Below, one piece after another: positions 55,257 to 64,000 of a DNA stretch of 64,000 nt (positions are counted from its first letter, which is position 1; each line of letters opens with the position of its first letter). Source of the DNA: Hirschia baltica ATCC 49814 (GTDB lineage Bacteria > Pseudomonadota > Alphaproteobacteria > Caulobacterales > Hyphomonadaceae); the NCBI RefSeq assembly GCF_000023785.1, contig NC_012982.1, forward strand, positions 1,426,001-1,490,000. Reading direction: 5' to 3'. The position numbers and the translations under genes are program-made. The notes beneath the pieces are model-generated. The model saw only the letters and a program-made list of their open reading frames with translations. It did not search any database and was not told where the DNA came from.

Positions 55257-58200
55257 TTATTTGGTTGGAGCTTTTTTCTTGCGCGTTGTTTTAGCTTTGG
55301 ATGTTTTTGCAGCCAATTGCGCTTTGGTTTTTGCAGGTGCGCGTGGTTTGCGTTTAAGCTTTTCGTCTGCTTCATAGTCTGCGACTTCAGAAGCAGTGAT
55401 TTCTGCACGCGCTGCTGCTTTGAGAATTTCTTTCTGGCGCGCACTGCGTTCTGCTTGGCGTTCCAGTGTTTCTTTAAGGAAACGGCCAGTGTGGCTCGCA
55501 TCAATTTTGATAATATCTTCGGGTGTACCAACAGCCACGATTTCACCGCCGCCATCGCCACCATCTGGGCCAAGGTCAATGACCCAATCGGCTGTTTTGA
55601 TGACATCAAGATTATGCTCAATCACAACAACTGTATTGCCATTGTCTACCAGCTCTTGAAGAACTTCCAAAAGTTTACGGACATCATCAAAGTGTAGACC
55701 GGTTGTTGGTTCATCAAGGATATACATGGTGCGGCCAGTGGCGCGGCGCGATAATTCCTTCGCGAGTTTCACGCGTTGTGCTTCACCACCAGACAATGTG
55801 TTAGCTTGCTGACCAACTTTCACATAACCGAGGCCAACGCGGTAGAGTGTTTCCATTTTGTTGCGAATGCCCGGTACAGCCGCAAAAAAGCCTTTGGCTT
55901 CTTCCACCGTCATATCCAGTACATCGGCGATAGATTTGCCCTTGTAGAGAATTTCGAGTGTTTCGCGATTATAGCGCTTTCCGTTACATTCCTCACAGGT
56001 GACGTAGACATCGGGCAGGAAGTGCATTTCGATTTTGATGACACCATCACCCTGACATGCTTCACAGCGCCCGCCCTTCACATTGAAAGAGAAACGGCCT
56101 GCTTTATATCCGCGTGCTTTGGCTTCAGGTAGACCTGTGAACCAATCGCGGATTGGACCAAAGGCACCGGTGTATGTGGCTGGGTTTGAGCGGGGCGTAC
56201 GTCCGATTGGTGATTGATCAATATCGATAATTTTATCGAGATGTTCCAATCCCTCTAAGCTTTCAAAAGGCGCGGGTGCAGCCGAGGTGTTTTGAAGTTT
56301 GCGTGCGAGCGCTTTGTACAGTGTTTCAATAATGAGTGTTGACTTACCGCCACCTGATACACCGGAAACACATGTAAAAGTTGCCAACGGAATTTCAACA
56401 TCAACATTTTTCAAATTATTGCCGGTTGCGCCTTTTAGAGAAACCTTCTTTGTACGGGTTCCCCAGCGACGACGTTTGGGGATTGCGATTTCTTCAACCC
56501 CGTTTAGATATTTTCCGGTAAGGCTGTTTGGGTTTGCTTGAACTTCGGCCGGCGTTCCAGCAGCAACCACTTCCCCGCCATGCACACCGGCGCGCGGCCC
56601 CATATCAATCACAAAATCTGCTGTCAAAATTGCATCTTCATCATGTTCAACGACGAGAACAGAATTTCCAAGGTCACGCAAATGACGCAGGGTTTCAAGA
56701 AGGCGTTCATTATCTCGCTGGTGAAGACCAATAGAGGGTTCATCTAGAACATAGAGGACACCAGTTAGGCCTGACCCGATTTGGCTGGCCAATCGGATGC
56801 GTTGGCTTTCACCACCTGATAACGTGCCTGATGATCGCGATAATCCCAAATAGTCTAAGCCAACATCATTGAGGAATTTAAGGCGATCCCTGATCTCTTT
56901 GAGAATACGTGTCGCAATCTCGATTTGTTGAGATGAAAGCTTGCTTTCAACGTTATCAAACCAAGTTTTGGCATTTTTGATGGAAAGCTGTGTGATGTGC
57001 CCAATATGTTCATCGCCAATTTTTACACACAGTGCTTCTGGTTTAAGACGGAAGCCATCACAGGCGCGACAGGGTGCTGAGCCTTGATATTTTGCAATAT
57101 CTTCACGCACCCAAGTTGAATCGGTTTCACGCCATCTGCGTTCTAGGTTTGGGATAACGCCTTCAAATGTTTTTGTGACTTCATAACGGCGTGCACCATC
57201 ATCATAAACAAAATCAACTTCATCTGTGCCTGTTCCAAACAGGATAATGTCTTGGATCTTTTTTGAAAGTTTGTTCCACGGTGTTTCCAATTTGAAATCA
57301 TACTTACGAGATATGGCGCGTAAAGTTTGAATTTGGTAGGGCGATGAAGACTTGGCCCAAGGTGCAATTGCGCCGCCTTCAAGCGTTTTACTGTGATCGG
57401 GCACGATCAAGGCCGGAGACATTTTTAGCTGTTCACCCAATCCATCACATGACGGACATGCACCAAATGGGTTGTTGAAAGAAAATAGCCGAGGTTCAAT
57501 TTCAGGTAGGGTGAAACCAGATTCGGGGCATGAAAATTTGGATGAATAAATGATCCGTTTTGGCGTGGTTTCGCCTTCTTCTAAGGTTGCAAGTTCAGCG
57601 ACAGCTAAACCCTCTGCGAGTTCAAGCGCTGTTTCAAAACTTTCGGCAAGACGTTGTTTCATATTGTCTCGAACGACTATGCGATCAACGACCACATCGA
57701 TGTCGTGTTTGAATTTTTTATCGAGTGTTGGTGGATCTTCTAGTTCATAGAATTCACCATCAACTTTTACACGCGCAAATCCACGTTTTAAAAGGTCGGC
57801 AAATTCTTTGCGGTATTCGCCTTTGCGGCCGCGCACGATTGGGGCCAGAAGATAAAGGCGTGTGCCTTCTTCCATCTGCATTGTGCGATCAACCATTTGT
57901 GTGACGGTTTGGCTTTGGATGGGTAAACCTGTTGCTGGCGAATAAGGAATACCAACACGCGCCCAGAGTAGGCGCATATAGTCATAAATCTCAGTAACTG
58001 TGGCAACTGTAGAGCGGGGATTGCGGGATGTCGTCTTCTGTTCGATGGAAATGGCTGGCGACAAGCCTTCAATCGATTCAACATCTGGCTTTTGCATTAA
58101 TTCCAGAAATTGGCGGGCATAGGCCGATAGGCTTTCTACATAGCGGCGCTGGCCTTCTGCGTAGATTGTGTCGAAAGCTAATGAGGATTTTCCAGATCCA

Positions 58201-58310
58201 GATAATCCTGTCATGACCACAAGTTCATTGCGGGGAATGTCTATGTCTACATTTTTCAGATTATGTTCTTTTGCACCGCGAACGCGGATAGATTTTAGTT
58301 CTGTAGACAT
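55257..58310 (-). CDS. uvrA: Excinuclease ABC subunit A
   Basis: A 1017-residue UvrA. Walker A motifs [13 protein letters not shown] (near residue 34) and [10 protein letters not shown] (second half); ABC signatures [16 protein letters not shown] and [16 protein letters not shown]; zinc-finger cysteines [14 protein letters not shown] and [10 protein letters not shown] in the second module. It is longer than the usual ~940-960 because of a Lys/Ala-rich C-terminal tail of about 60 residues. It finds DNA damage in nucleotide excision repair. The divergent ssb and the LexA-type box at 58527 indicate SOS control. Confidence 0.97.
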   Translation of the reverse strand: MSTELKSIRVRGAKEHNLKNVDIDIPRNELVVMTGLSGSGKSSLAFDTIYAEGQRRYVESLSAYARQFLELMQKPDVESIEGLSPAISIEQKTTSRNPRSTVATVTEIYDYMRLLWARVGIPYSPATGLPIQSQTVTQMVDRTMQMEEGTRLYLLAPIVRGRKGEYRKEFADLLKRGFARVKVDGEFYELEDPPTLDKKFKHDIDVVVDRIVVRDNMKQRLAESFETALELAEGLAVAELATLEEGETTPKRIIYSSKFSCPESGFTLPEIEPRLFSFNNPFGACPSCDGLGEQLKMSPALIVPDHSKTLEGGAIAPWAKSSSPYQIQTLRAISRKYDFKLETPWNKLSKKIQDIILFGTGTDEVDFVYDDGARRYEVTKTFEGVIPNLERRWRETDSTWVREDIAKYQGSAPCRACDGFRLKPEALCVKIGDEHIGHITQLSIKNAKTWFDNVESKLSSQQIEIATRILKEIRDRLKFLNDVGLDYLGLSRSSGTLSGGESQRIRLASQIGSGLTGVLYVLDEPSIGLHQRDNERLLETLRHLRDLGNSVLVVEHDEDAILTADFVIDMGPRAGVHGGEVVAAGTPAEVQANPNSLTGKYLNGVEEIAIPKRRRWGTRTKKVSLKGATGNNLKNVDVEIPLATFTCVSGVSGGGKSTLIIETLYKALARKLQNTSAAPAPFESLEGLEHLDKIIDIDQSPIGRTPRSNPATYTGAFGPIRDWFTGLPEAKARGYKAGRFSFNVKGGRCEACQGDGVIKIEMHFLPDVYVTCEECNGKRYNRETLEILYKGKSIADVLDMTVEEAKGFFAAVPGIRNKMETLYRVGLGYVKVGQQANTLSGGEAQRVKLAKELSRRATGRTMYILDEPTTGLHFDDVRKLLEVLQELVDNGNTVVVIEHNLDVIKTADWVIDLGPDGGDGGGEIVAVGTPEDIIKIDASHTGRFLKETLERQAERSARQKEILKAAARAEITASEVADYEADEKLKRKPRAPAKTKAQLAAKTSKAKTTRKKKAPTK

Positions 58311-58657
58311 GATTTCGCTCTGAAGTTTTGGATCTTTAGATTGGTCTATCTAATGCAAACGACTCTGTAATTGCCGCAGCTTATGTACAAGACATAGAAT
58401 AGGAGAACGAAAAGGGAAACTCGTGTGAGTTAATTTTTCTTATCGTTTGCTGGAATGGAAGGTGTTTGATGACACGTTTTTGTCAGTAGTGATTTGCTCT
58501 CTTTACAATTGAATTCTCGGGTTATAGAACATAAAGAGAACATTAATCAAAATTATTGTTAACAAATGGTTTCAAGTGAATAACAGTGCTAGAATAGTAT
58601 GTGGGAGGCGTATATTGTCTGCCGATTAAATGAATAGCCGAGTGGAAAGACGATTAC
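58311..58657. other. Divergent uvrA-ssb control region
   Basis: About 347 bp with the SOS box and likely promoters for both genes. A possible ssb promoter is TTTACA (58502-58507) with TAGAAC (58525-58530), 17 bp apart, which the SOS box overlaps. No small gene is seen. Confidence 0.55.
58527..58541. promoter_or_regulatory. LexA (SOS) box between uvrA and ssb
   Basis: GAAC-ATAAAGA-GAAC is an exact match to the alphaproteobacterial LexA site (GTTC-N7-GTTC on the other strand). It lies 116 bp before ssb and 216 bp before uvrA. Both genes are classic SOS targets, and the box overlaps the possible ssb -10. Confidence 0.85.
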
Positions 58658-59134
58658 ATGGCCGGATCAGTAAATAAAGTTATCCTAGTGGGCAATCTGG
58701 GGCGAGACCCAGAAATACGCCAATTCCCAAATGGTGGCTCTGTGGCCAGTTTTACTGTGGCGACGTCTGAAAGCTGGAAAGACCGCAATTCCGGTGAACG
58801 AAAAGAAAAAACAGAGTGGCACCGCGTGGCTGTTTTCTCTGAAGGTTTGGTGAAAATCGTCGAGCGCTATGTTAAAAAGGGCTCTAAGGTTTATATTGAA
58901 GGCCAGCTTGAAACCCGCAAATGGACTGATAACCAAGGTCAAGAAAAATACACAACTGAAGTTGTTTTGCGTAATTTTGGTTCAACGCTGACAATGCTGG
59001 ATGGTCGCGATGGGCCAAGCGGTGGTCGCGGCGTGAGTGAAGACGGTGGAAGTTATGGTGATAGTTCACCGCGTCAAGTTGATGGCCCACGCGAAGATTT
59101 CTCAGCTGACCTGAACGACGAAATTCCATTCTAG
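58658..59134 (+). CDS. ssb: Single-stranded DNA-binding protein
   Basis: A 158-residue SSB. OB-fold start [20 protein letters not shown] with WHRVAVF and [18 protein letters not shown]; Gly/Ser-rich linker; and the acidic C-terminal tip DLNDEIPF that binds partner proteins. Role in replication and repair. It diverges from uvrA around the SOS box and ends at a strong terminator. Confidence 0.97.
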   Translation: MAGSVNKVILVGNLGRDPEIRQFPNGGSVASFTVATSESWKDRNSGERKEKTEWHRVAVFSEGLVKIVERYVKKGSKVYIEGQLETRKWTDNQGQEKYTTEVVLRNFGSTLTMLDGRDGPSGGRGVSEDGGSYGDSSPRQVDGPREDFSADLNDEIPF

Positions 59135-59171
59135 TATCTAGGCTGTAAGTCCTTTATATTTAAAATGCATG

Positions 59172-59212
59172 ACGCCGATCTTTTGTTTTAGATGAAAGGT
59201 CGGCGTTTTTTT
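59172..59212 (+). terminator. Terminator of ssb
   Basis: ACGCCGATCTTT (59172-59183) pairs with AAAGGTCGGCGT (59195-59206), one G-U in 12 bp, followed by TTTTTTT. Confidence 0.85.
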
Positions 59213-59477
59213 ATGCTCTTTATGTAGAAAAATCCAAATAAAGGGAGCCTGATACCTGTTTTGTATTTTCCTTGGTAACCAGCGAATTGTGATGAAAATG
59301 TCTCTAAGGCGCCTCAGAATACGAAAAAATACATTTTAGCTACCGAAAAGTGCGTGTTTCACCTCAGAACAGCACAACAGTGTTTGGTAATATGACAGAA
59401 AGCGTCGTAAACTAATCTACGAATCTATAGAATCGGAGCGCACTTTATGCGCTCGTCTTAGTAGGTAGGAATTGCGC
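59213..59477. other. gyrA upstream region
   Basis: About 265 bp with no visible gene. It should carry the gyrA promoter; none can be placed with confidence. The gyrA ribosome site AGGTAGGA is at about 59463-59470. Confidence 0.45.
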
Positions 59478-62423
59478 GTGTCTGACGAAACTGAAAATCC
59501 AGAAAACGAAAACCCTGAAAATGGCTTAGACGCTGCCAATGGGGAAGCTGGTGGTCCGGACGATCCTCAGCTACCTGTTCGTTTCGACGCGGGCGAAGAT
59601 GGTGTATCACCTATAAATATTTCAGATGAGATGAAAAAATCTTATCTGGACTATGCGATGAGCGTGATCGTTAGTCGTGCACTACCAGATGTGCGTGATG
59701 GTTTGAAACCTGTGCATCGCCGTATTCTGTTCTCGATGAGTGAGCAGGGTTATACATTCGACAAAGCGTATAAAAAGTCTGCTCGTGTGGTTGGTGATGT
59801 AATTGGTAAATATCACCCACACGGTGACCAATCTGTTTATGACGCGCTAGTGCGGATGGCGCAAAATTTCTCAATGGGGCTTCCTTTGTTGGATGGCCAG
59901 GGAAATTTTGGATCAATGGATGGCGACCCTGCGGCTGCCATGCGTTACACAGAGGTCAAACTTAAAAAGGTAGCAAACCACCTTCTCGCTGATATTGACA
60001 AAGACACGGTCAATTTTCAGGAAAACTATGACGGCTCTGAGAAAGAGCCAATCGTCCTACCCGCGCGGTTTCCAAACCTACTTGTCAATGGTGGTGGTGG
60101 TATTGCTGTGGGGATGGCGACCAACATTCCGCCTCACAATCTTGGAGAGGTCATCGACGCAACAATTGCGATGATTGAAGATCCAAATATTGATGATGAA
60201 GCGCTTCTGGAAATCGTGCCTGGACCTGACTTTCCAACAGGTGCATTGATCATTGGTCGGGCAGGTTCTCGGTCCGGACTAATGACTGGTCGTGGATCAG
60301 TTATTATGCGATCAAAAAGTTCAATTGAAGAATTAAAAAATGGTCGTGAAGCTCTTGTTTTTACTGAAATTCCTTATCAGGTAAACAAGGCGTCTATGAT
60401 TGAGAAGATCGCGGAATTAGTGCGTGATAAACGCATTGAAGGCATTGCGGACATGCGCGATGAAAGTGACCGTGATGGTGTTCGTGTGGTTGTTGAAGTC
60501 AAGCGCGATGCGTCGCCCGAAGTGGTCCTCAATCAGCTCTTCAGATACACACAATTGCAGACATCTTTTGGAATGAACATGCTTGCGCTCAATAGCGGGC
60601 GTCCAGAGTTGTTGTCTCTTAAAGCTATTCTGCAGGCCTTTATCATCTTCCGTGAGGAAGTGGTTGCTCGCCGGACAAAATTCGAACTCAATAAAGCACG
60701 TGCTAGAGCGCATTTGTTGGTTGGTTTGGCATTGGCCGTGGCCAACATTGATGAGGTCATCAAAATTATTCGCCATTCTCCAGATCCATCAACAGCACGT
60801 GAGAAATTGATGGATAGAGCCTGGCCAGCTCAGGATATGCTGTCGCTTATCAATTTGATTGCAGATCGTCGAACTGTTGCAAATGAAGTAGGTGAAATTA
60901 GACTTTCTGAAGAGCAGGCTCGCGCTATTCTTGACTTGCGTCTACAGCGCCTAACAGGGCTTGGACGTGATGAAATTGGCGATGAAGCACGTGGTCTAGC
61001 CGATAGGATTGCAGACTATCTAGACATATTGTCTTCACGTCCTCGCGTGATGGAAATAATCACCGAAGAATTGCGGGTTGTACGCGAAGAATTTGCTATC
61101 CCACGGCGGTCTCAGTTCATTGAAGCTGAATTGGACATGGACGACGAAGCCTTCATTGAGAAAGAAGACATGGTCGTTATGTTTACTCATGGCGGATATG
61201 CTAAACGGACAGCTCTTTCTATCTACCGGACGCAGCATCGTGGTGGTCGTGGACGTTCTGGTATGGGGACAAAAGAAGAAGATGCCGTTACGCGCTTTTT
61301 CGTCGCCAACACACATACGGAAGTTCTTTTCTTCTCCTCTACTGGTATGGTTTACAAAACCAAGGTCTGGCGTATGCCTCTTGGTACACCGCAATCACGC
61401 GGTAAAGCTCTGGTAAATCTGCTTCCTCTGGATAAAGGTGAAACGATTACATCCGTGATGCCGCTTCCTGAAGATGAGGAAGAACGCGCAAACATGAACA
61501 TATTGTTTGCGACGCGTTCGGGTGGTGTGCGCCGAAACAAACTCTCAGATTTCACGCAAGTAAACCGTAATGGTAAAATCGCGATGAAGTTAGATGAAGC
61601 GCAAGTTGCTGGTAGTGATGACGGTATTGTTGGCGTCCAGATTTGTTCTCCAGATGATGATGTCATGCTAACGACGGCTTTGGGCCAATGTATCCGTTTC
61701 AAAGTCGAAGACGTACGTGTGTTTACTGGACGGACATCTACTGGAGTGCGTGGAATTCGCTTGGCGAATGGAGATGAAGTCATCTCAATGCTTGTTTTGC
61801 GTCACATGGATATCACATCGCCTGAGGCTCGCGCATACCTTAAACATGCATCAGCGATGCGTCGTGCATTGGGTGAAGAAGAGGGTGATACCGAAATAGA
61901 TGTTGTTTCGGAACCTGATGCAGATGATGAGGGTGATGAAGCAGCGCTTTCTCCTGAACGCATTGCTGAATTGGGTGCCGCAGAAGAATTCCTACTGACG
62001 ATAACTGAAGATGGTATGGGAAAACGTGCCTCAGCTTATGATTATCGTGTGACTGGACGCGGTGGAAAAGGGTTGATTGCGCACAAACTCAATGCTGGGC
62101 GCCGTCTTGCTGCCGCATTCCCGATTGAAGATGGGGATGAGATCATGTTGGTGACTGATGCAGGGCAACTTATTCGGACACCAGCCAAGCAGATACGGAT
62201 TGCGGGACGTGCAACTCAAGGTGTGAAAGTATTGCGCACGAGTGGTGAAGAACGTGTTGTGTCTGTGGAGCGTCTCGCTGAGCAAGAAAGCGATGTAGAC
62301 GAAAATGAAACCGAGGAGAATGTTGACGGCAGCGCTGAAATTGTTGATGTAGCCATTGATGGTGCACCAGAAGGTGAGCCAAATTCAGAAACCAATGACT
62401 CATCTAACGACCAGCAAGAGTAA
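59478..62423 (+). CDS. gyrA: DNA gyrase subunit A
   Basis: About 981 residues from GTG 59478, chosen because AGGA lies 7-8 bases upstream (a TTG at 59472 is too close). Catalytic Tyr157 is in [10 protein letters not shown]. The quinolone-resistance segment reads [18 protein letters not shown]: the residue equal to E. coli Ser83 is Gln118, and Asp87 is kept as Asp122. The C-terminal DNA-wrapping domain has a GyrA-box-like GRGGKGL. An acidic insert (about 61875-61965) interrupts the wrapping domain, and the C-terminal tail is also acidic, explaining the length above the usual ~870-920. Confidence 0.96.
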   Translation: MSDETENPENENPENGLDAANGEAGGPDDPQLPVRFDAGEDGVSPINISDEMKKSYLDYAMSVIVSRALPDVRDGLKPVHRRILFSMSEQGYTFDKAYKKSARVVGDVIGKYHPHGDQSVYDALVRMAQNFSMGLPLLDGQGNFGSMDGDPAAAMRYTEVKLKKVANHLLADIDKDTVNFQENYDGSEKEPIVLPARFPNLLVNGGGGIAVGMATNIPPHNLGEVIDATIAMIEDPNIDDEALLEIVPGPDFPTGALIIGRAGSRSGLMTGRGSVIMRSKSSIEELKNGREALVFTEIPYQVNKASMIEKIAELVRDKRIEGIADMRDESDRDGVRVVVEVKRDASPEVVLNQLFRYTQLQTSFGMNMLALNSGRPELLSLKAILQAFIIFREEVVARRTKFELNKARARAHLLVGLALAVANIDEVIKIIRHSPDPSTAREKLMDRAWPAQDMLSLINLIADRRTVANEVGEIRLSEEQARAILDLRLQRLTGLGRDEIGDEARGLADRIADYLDILSSRPRVMEIITEELRVVREEFAIPRRSQFIEAELDMDDEAFIEKEDMVVMFTHGGYAKRTALSIYRTQHRGGRGRSGMGTKEEDAVTRFFVANTHTEVLFFSSTGMVYKTKVWRMPLGTPQSRGKALVNLLPLDKGETITSVMPLPEDEEERANMNILFATRSGGVRRNKLSDFTQVNRNGKIAMKLDEAQVAGSDDGIVGVQICSPDDDVMLTTALGQCIRFKVEDVRVFTGRTSTGVRGIRLANGDEVISMLVLRHMDITSPEARAYLKHASAMRRALGEEEGDTEIDVVSEPDADDEGDEAALSPERIAELGAAEEFLLTITEDGMGKRASAYDYRVTGRGGKGLIAHKLNAGRRLAAAFPIEDGDEIMLVTDAGQLIRTPAKQIRIAGRATQGVKVLRTSGEERVVSVERLAEQESDVDENETEENVDGSAEIVDVAIDGAPEGEPNSETNDSSNDQQE

Positions 62424-62485
62424 CGATCGGTCATAATTTTGCGGGTGCCGCAAAGTGGTTTCCAATCGGGAGAGGCGACGCTCAA

Positions 62486-62980
62486 ATGAAAATAGGTTTA
62501 TATCCCGGGACATTTGACCCGATAACTTATGGCCATATGGATATCATCAGTAGAGCTGTAAAGCTTGTTGATAAATTGGTGATTGGCGTCGCAGTGAACG
62601 AGTCAAAAGGGCCATTATTCAGCGTTGAAGAACGTGTAGAAATGGTTTTGCAGGAAACAGCCGAGTTTGCAAAAGATGCGGTTATTGAGGCGAAGCCTTT
62701 TAACAACCTTCTTATTCATTTTGCGGACCAATGTAATGCTCATGCTATTGTGCGCGGTTTGCGTGCTGTATCTGATTTTGAATATGAATTTCAGATGGTT
62801 GCAATGAATCAGAAAATGGATAGCAGCATTGAAACTGTTTTTCTAATGGCTGACCCAGAGCATCAAGCTGTTTCTTCCAGACTGGTAAAAGAGATTGCTA
62901 GACTGGATGGGGACATAGACCTTTTCGTTCCAGATGGTGTAAGCCAACGTCTATACGCTAAGTATGGTAAAACGAAGTAG
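62486..62980 (+). CDS. coaD: Pantetheine-phosphate adenylyltransferase
   Basis: A 164-residue CoaD, fourth step of CoA synthesis. The nucleotidyltransferase motif is GLYPGTFDPITYGHMDII (T-x-x-H type), and the C-terminal ISTR-like motif reads SSRLVKEIARLDG. AGAGG precedes the start. Next comes a cyclophilin after 13 bp. Confidence 0.96.
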   Translation: MKIGLYPGTFDPITYGHMDIISRAVKLVDKLVIGVAVNESKGPLFSVEERVEMVLQETAEFAKDAVIEAKPFNNLLIHFADQCNAHAIVRGLRAVSDFEYEFQMVAMNQKMDSSIETVFLMADPEHQAVSSRLVKEIARLDGDIDLFVPDGVSQRLYAKYGKTK

Positions 62981-62993
62981 AGCAGGAATTGCT

Positions 62994-63875
62994 GTGATTA
63001 AAAAAATTGCCTTATCATTGGCCACTATTGGTGTGTGCGCATTCGCCCCTATGGCAATGGCACAAGTTGAATACACAAAAGAGTCTGTTCAAGCAGATCC
63101 TGAAAACTGGCGGTCAGTTGATCCAGATAATCTTGTGATTTTCGAAACCACAAAAGGTGTCGTGTATATTGAGCTTGCGCCGGAAATTGCACCAAACCAC
63201 GTAGCGCAAATTCGTAAAGTTGTGCGAACAGGCTTGTATAGTGGAACTAAGTTTCACCGCGTTATTTCCGGATTTATGGCGCAAGGTGGTGATATTGCTG
63301 CTACTTTAGGGCGCGAACCTGATTTAGAGGCTGTAGATGGTGAATTTGTATTTCGCCGTGATCCAAAATCAATTGTGCTTACCGTGATCAATGAAGAAGA
63401 TCAGACTAAGAGTCAGTATACTGGGTTTTATAATGGGTTTCCGATTGAAACGAGACAAGATGAACTTGCTAATTACTCTGAAGACAAGCGGGTAGAGAGC
63501 TGGATGCCGCATTGTGCAGGTGTTGTTTCAATGGCGCGTACAAATGATCCAAATAGTGGGAAAGATCAATTTTTTCTTATGCGCGATGAGTCGCGATTTC
63601 TCGACCGTAAATATTCATCATGGGGACGTATGTTAGAAGGGTTGGATGTTGCTAAATCTCTAACGATTGGTGAGCCACCAGAGCGCCCAGACATTTTGGT
63701 TTCTGCTGTGATGGTTTCGGATCTTGCCCCCAAAGATCGCCCTGAAGCGTGGGTTATGCGCAATGATGGTCCAATGTTCAGCCTGTTTCTAGATAGAATG
63801 GGGCGCGATAAAGATGTGTGTAGTCTGCCGCAGACACCATCTGTCGTTTTTGTTTCTGAAGATAAAGAAGGATAA
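62994..63875 (+). CDS. Periplasmic cyclophilin-type peptidyl-prolyl isomerase
   Basis: About 293 residues from GTG 62994 (AGGA upstream). Sec signal peptide LSLATIGVCAFAPMAMA, then a cyclophilin domain: VIFETTKGVVYIELAPEIAP, GTKFHRVISGFMAQGGDI, SMARTNDPNSGKDQFFL and KYSSWGRMLEGLDVAKSL. An insert of about 60 residues and a C-terminal extension make it longer than PpiA (~190). It speeds proline isomerisation in exported proteins. A second cyclophilin starts 6 bp later; tandem cyclophilins after coaD are common in Alphaproteobacteria. Confidence 0.93.
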   Translation: MIKKIALSLATIGVCAFAPMAMAQVEYTKESVQADPENWRSVDPDNLVIFETTKGVVYIELAPEIAPNHVAQIRKVVRTGLYSGTKFHRVISGFMAQGGDIAATLGREPDLEAVDGEFVFRRDPKSIVLTVINEEDQTKSQYTGFYNGFPIETRQDELANYSEDKRVESWMPHCAGVVSMARTNDPNSGKDQFFLMRDESRFLDRKYSSWGRMLEGLDVAKSLTIGEPPERPDILVSAVMVSDLAPKDRPEAWVMRNDGPMFSLFLDRMGRDKDVCSLPQTPSVVFVSEDKEG

Positions 63876-63880
63876 ATATT

Positions 63881-64000
63881 ATGAGCGATTCTCAAAACAC
63901 GCTCGTTTTTACACTTGCTGAAGGTGATGTGAAAATCAATCTTCGCTCTGATTTAGCGCCAAACCATGTTGCGCGGATCAAAGAGCTTGTAAGTGAAGGT
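63881..64000 (+). CDS. Cyclophilin-type peptidyl-prolyl isomerase, N-terminal part (cut by the window end)
   Basis: ATG 63881 with AAGGA upstream opens a frame that runs off the window. The 40 visible residues (MSDSQNTLVFTLAEGDVKIN, then LRSDLAPNHVARIKELV) match the cyclophilin N-terminus and lack a signal peptide, so this is likely the cytoplasmic PpiB-type partner of the preceding periplasmic enzyme. Confidence 0.85.
   Translation, partial: MSDSQNTLVFTLAEGDVKINLRSDLAPNHVARIKELVSEG

Overview
The window looks like chromosomal core DNA of a free-living alphaproteobacterium. The best guess is Hyphomonadaceae/Caulobacterales with a fairly low GC content (mid-40s % by eye, for example Hirschia-like); this is inferred, not searched. 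Supporting signs are a C4-pathway 5-aminolevulinate synthase (HemA), a Mg-type HemB, a MucR regulator, an alphaproteobacterial LexA box (GAAC-N7-GAAC) between uvrA and ssb, and alphaproteobacterial gene orders (glyA-nrdR-rib-nusB-thiL; bamE / cytochrome chaperone / plsX-fabH-ihfA-merR; SPOR-nagZ-scpAB-tatABC-serS-surE-pcm-LysM/M23-yajC-secDF; uvrA/ssb-gyrA-coaD-cyclophilins). I see no phage, insertion sequence, CRISPR array or rRNA.

Region by region. 0-5.1 kb: the prkA-yeaH-spoVR stress module, preceded by a possible 45-codon leader ORF. 5.1-6.0 kb: a solitary GIY-YIG gene and a GC-rich, palindrome-rich non-coding block. 6.0-14.8 kb: reductase, GST, hemB and GNAT on the minus strand, then a small membrane protein, an enoyl-CoA hydratase-family enzyme, a MarR regulator, hemA, a small conserved protein and mucR. 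15.0-21.9 kb: glyA, nrdR and a riboflavin operon running into nusB and thiL. The RibD here has only its reductase domain and the RibBA-like protein has lost its GTP cyclohydrolase II residues (RibBX type), so two early riboflavin steps must be encoded elsewhere. 22.0-26.2 kb: bamE diverging from a phospholipid/fatty-acid initiation cluster. 26.3 kb: tRNA-Pro(GGG). 26.7-29.7 kb: a membrane O-acyltransferase with SGNH domain, DedA and a small membrane protein.

29.7-45.5 kb: erpA diverging from dgt, then a long mostly co-directional run for cell-wall recycling, chromosome condensation, Tat export, tRNA-Ser charging, stationary-phase repair, division/cell-wall remodelling and Sec export. 45.5-49.2 kb: after the secF terminator, a block holding a solitary periplasmic TonB C-terminal domain protein, a chemoreceptor and sodB. 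49.2-55.2 kb: a phytoene-synthase-like protein, an exported HAD-II hydrolase, a receiver-only response regulator, trmFO, a possible 38-residue membrane peptide and two membrane proteins. 55.2-64.0 kb: uvrA, SOS box, ssb, gyrA, coaD and two cyclophilins, the second cut by the window edge.

The window is mostly housekeeping and I did not find a clearly new system. The points most worth checking are the split riboflavin pathway, the structured RNA-like block near 5.8 kb, two unannotated small ORFs, the degenerate MucR zinc site, the exported HAD-II protein, the lone TonB domain beside a chemoreceptor, and the Gln at the main quinolone-resistance position of GyrA.
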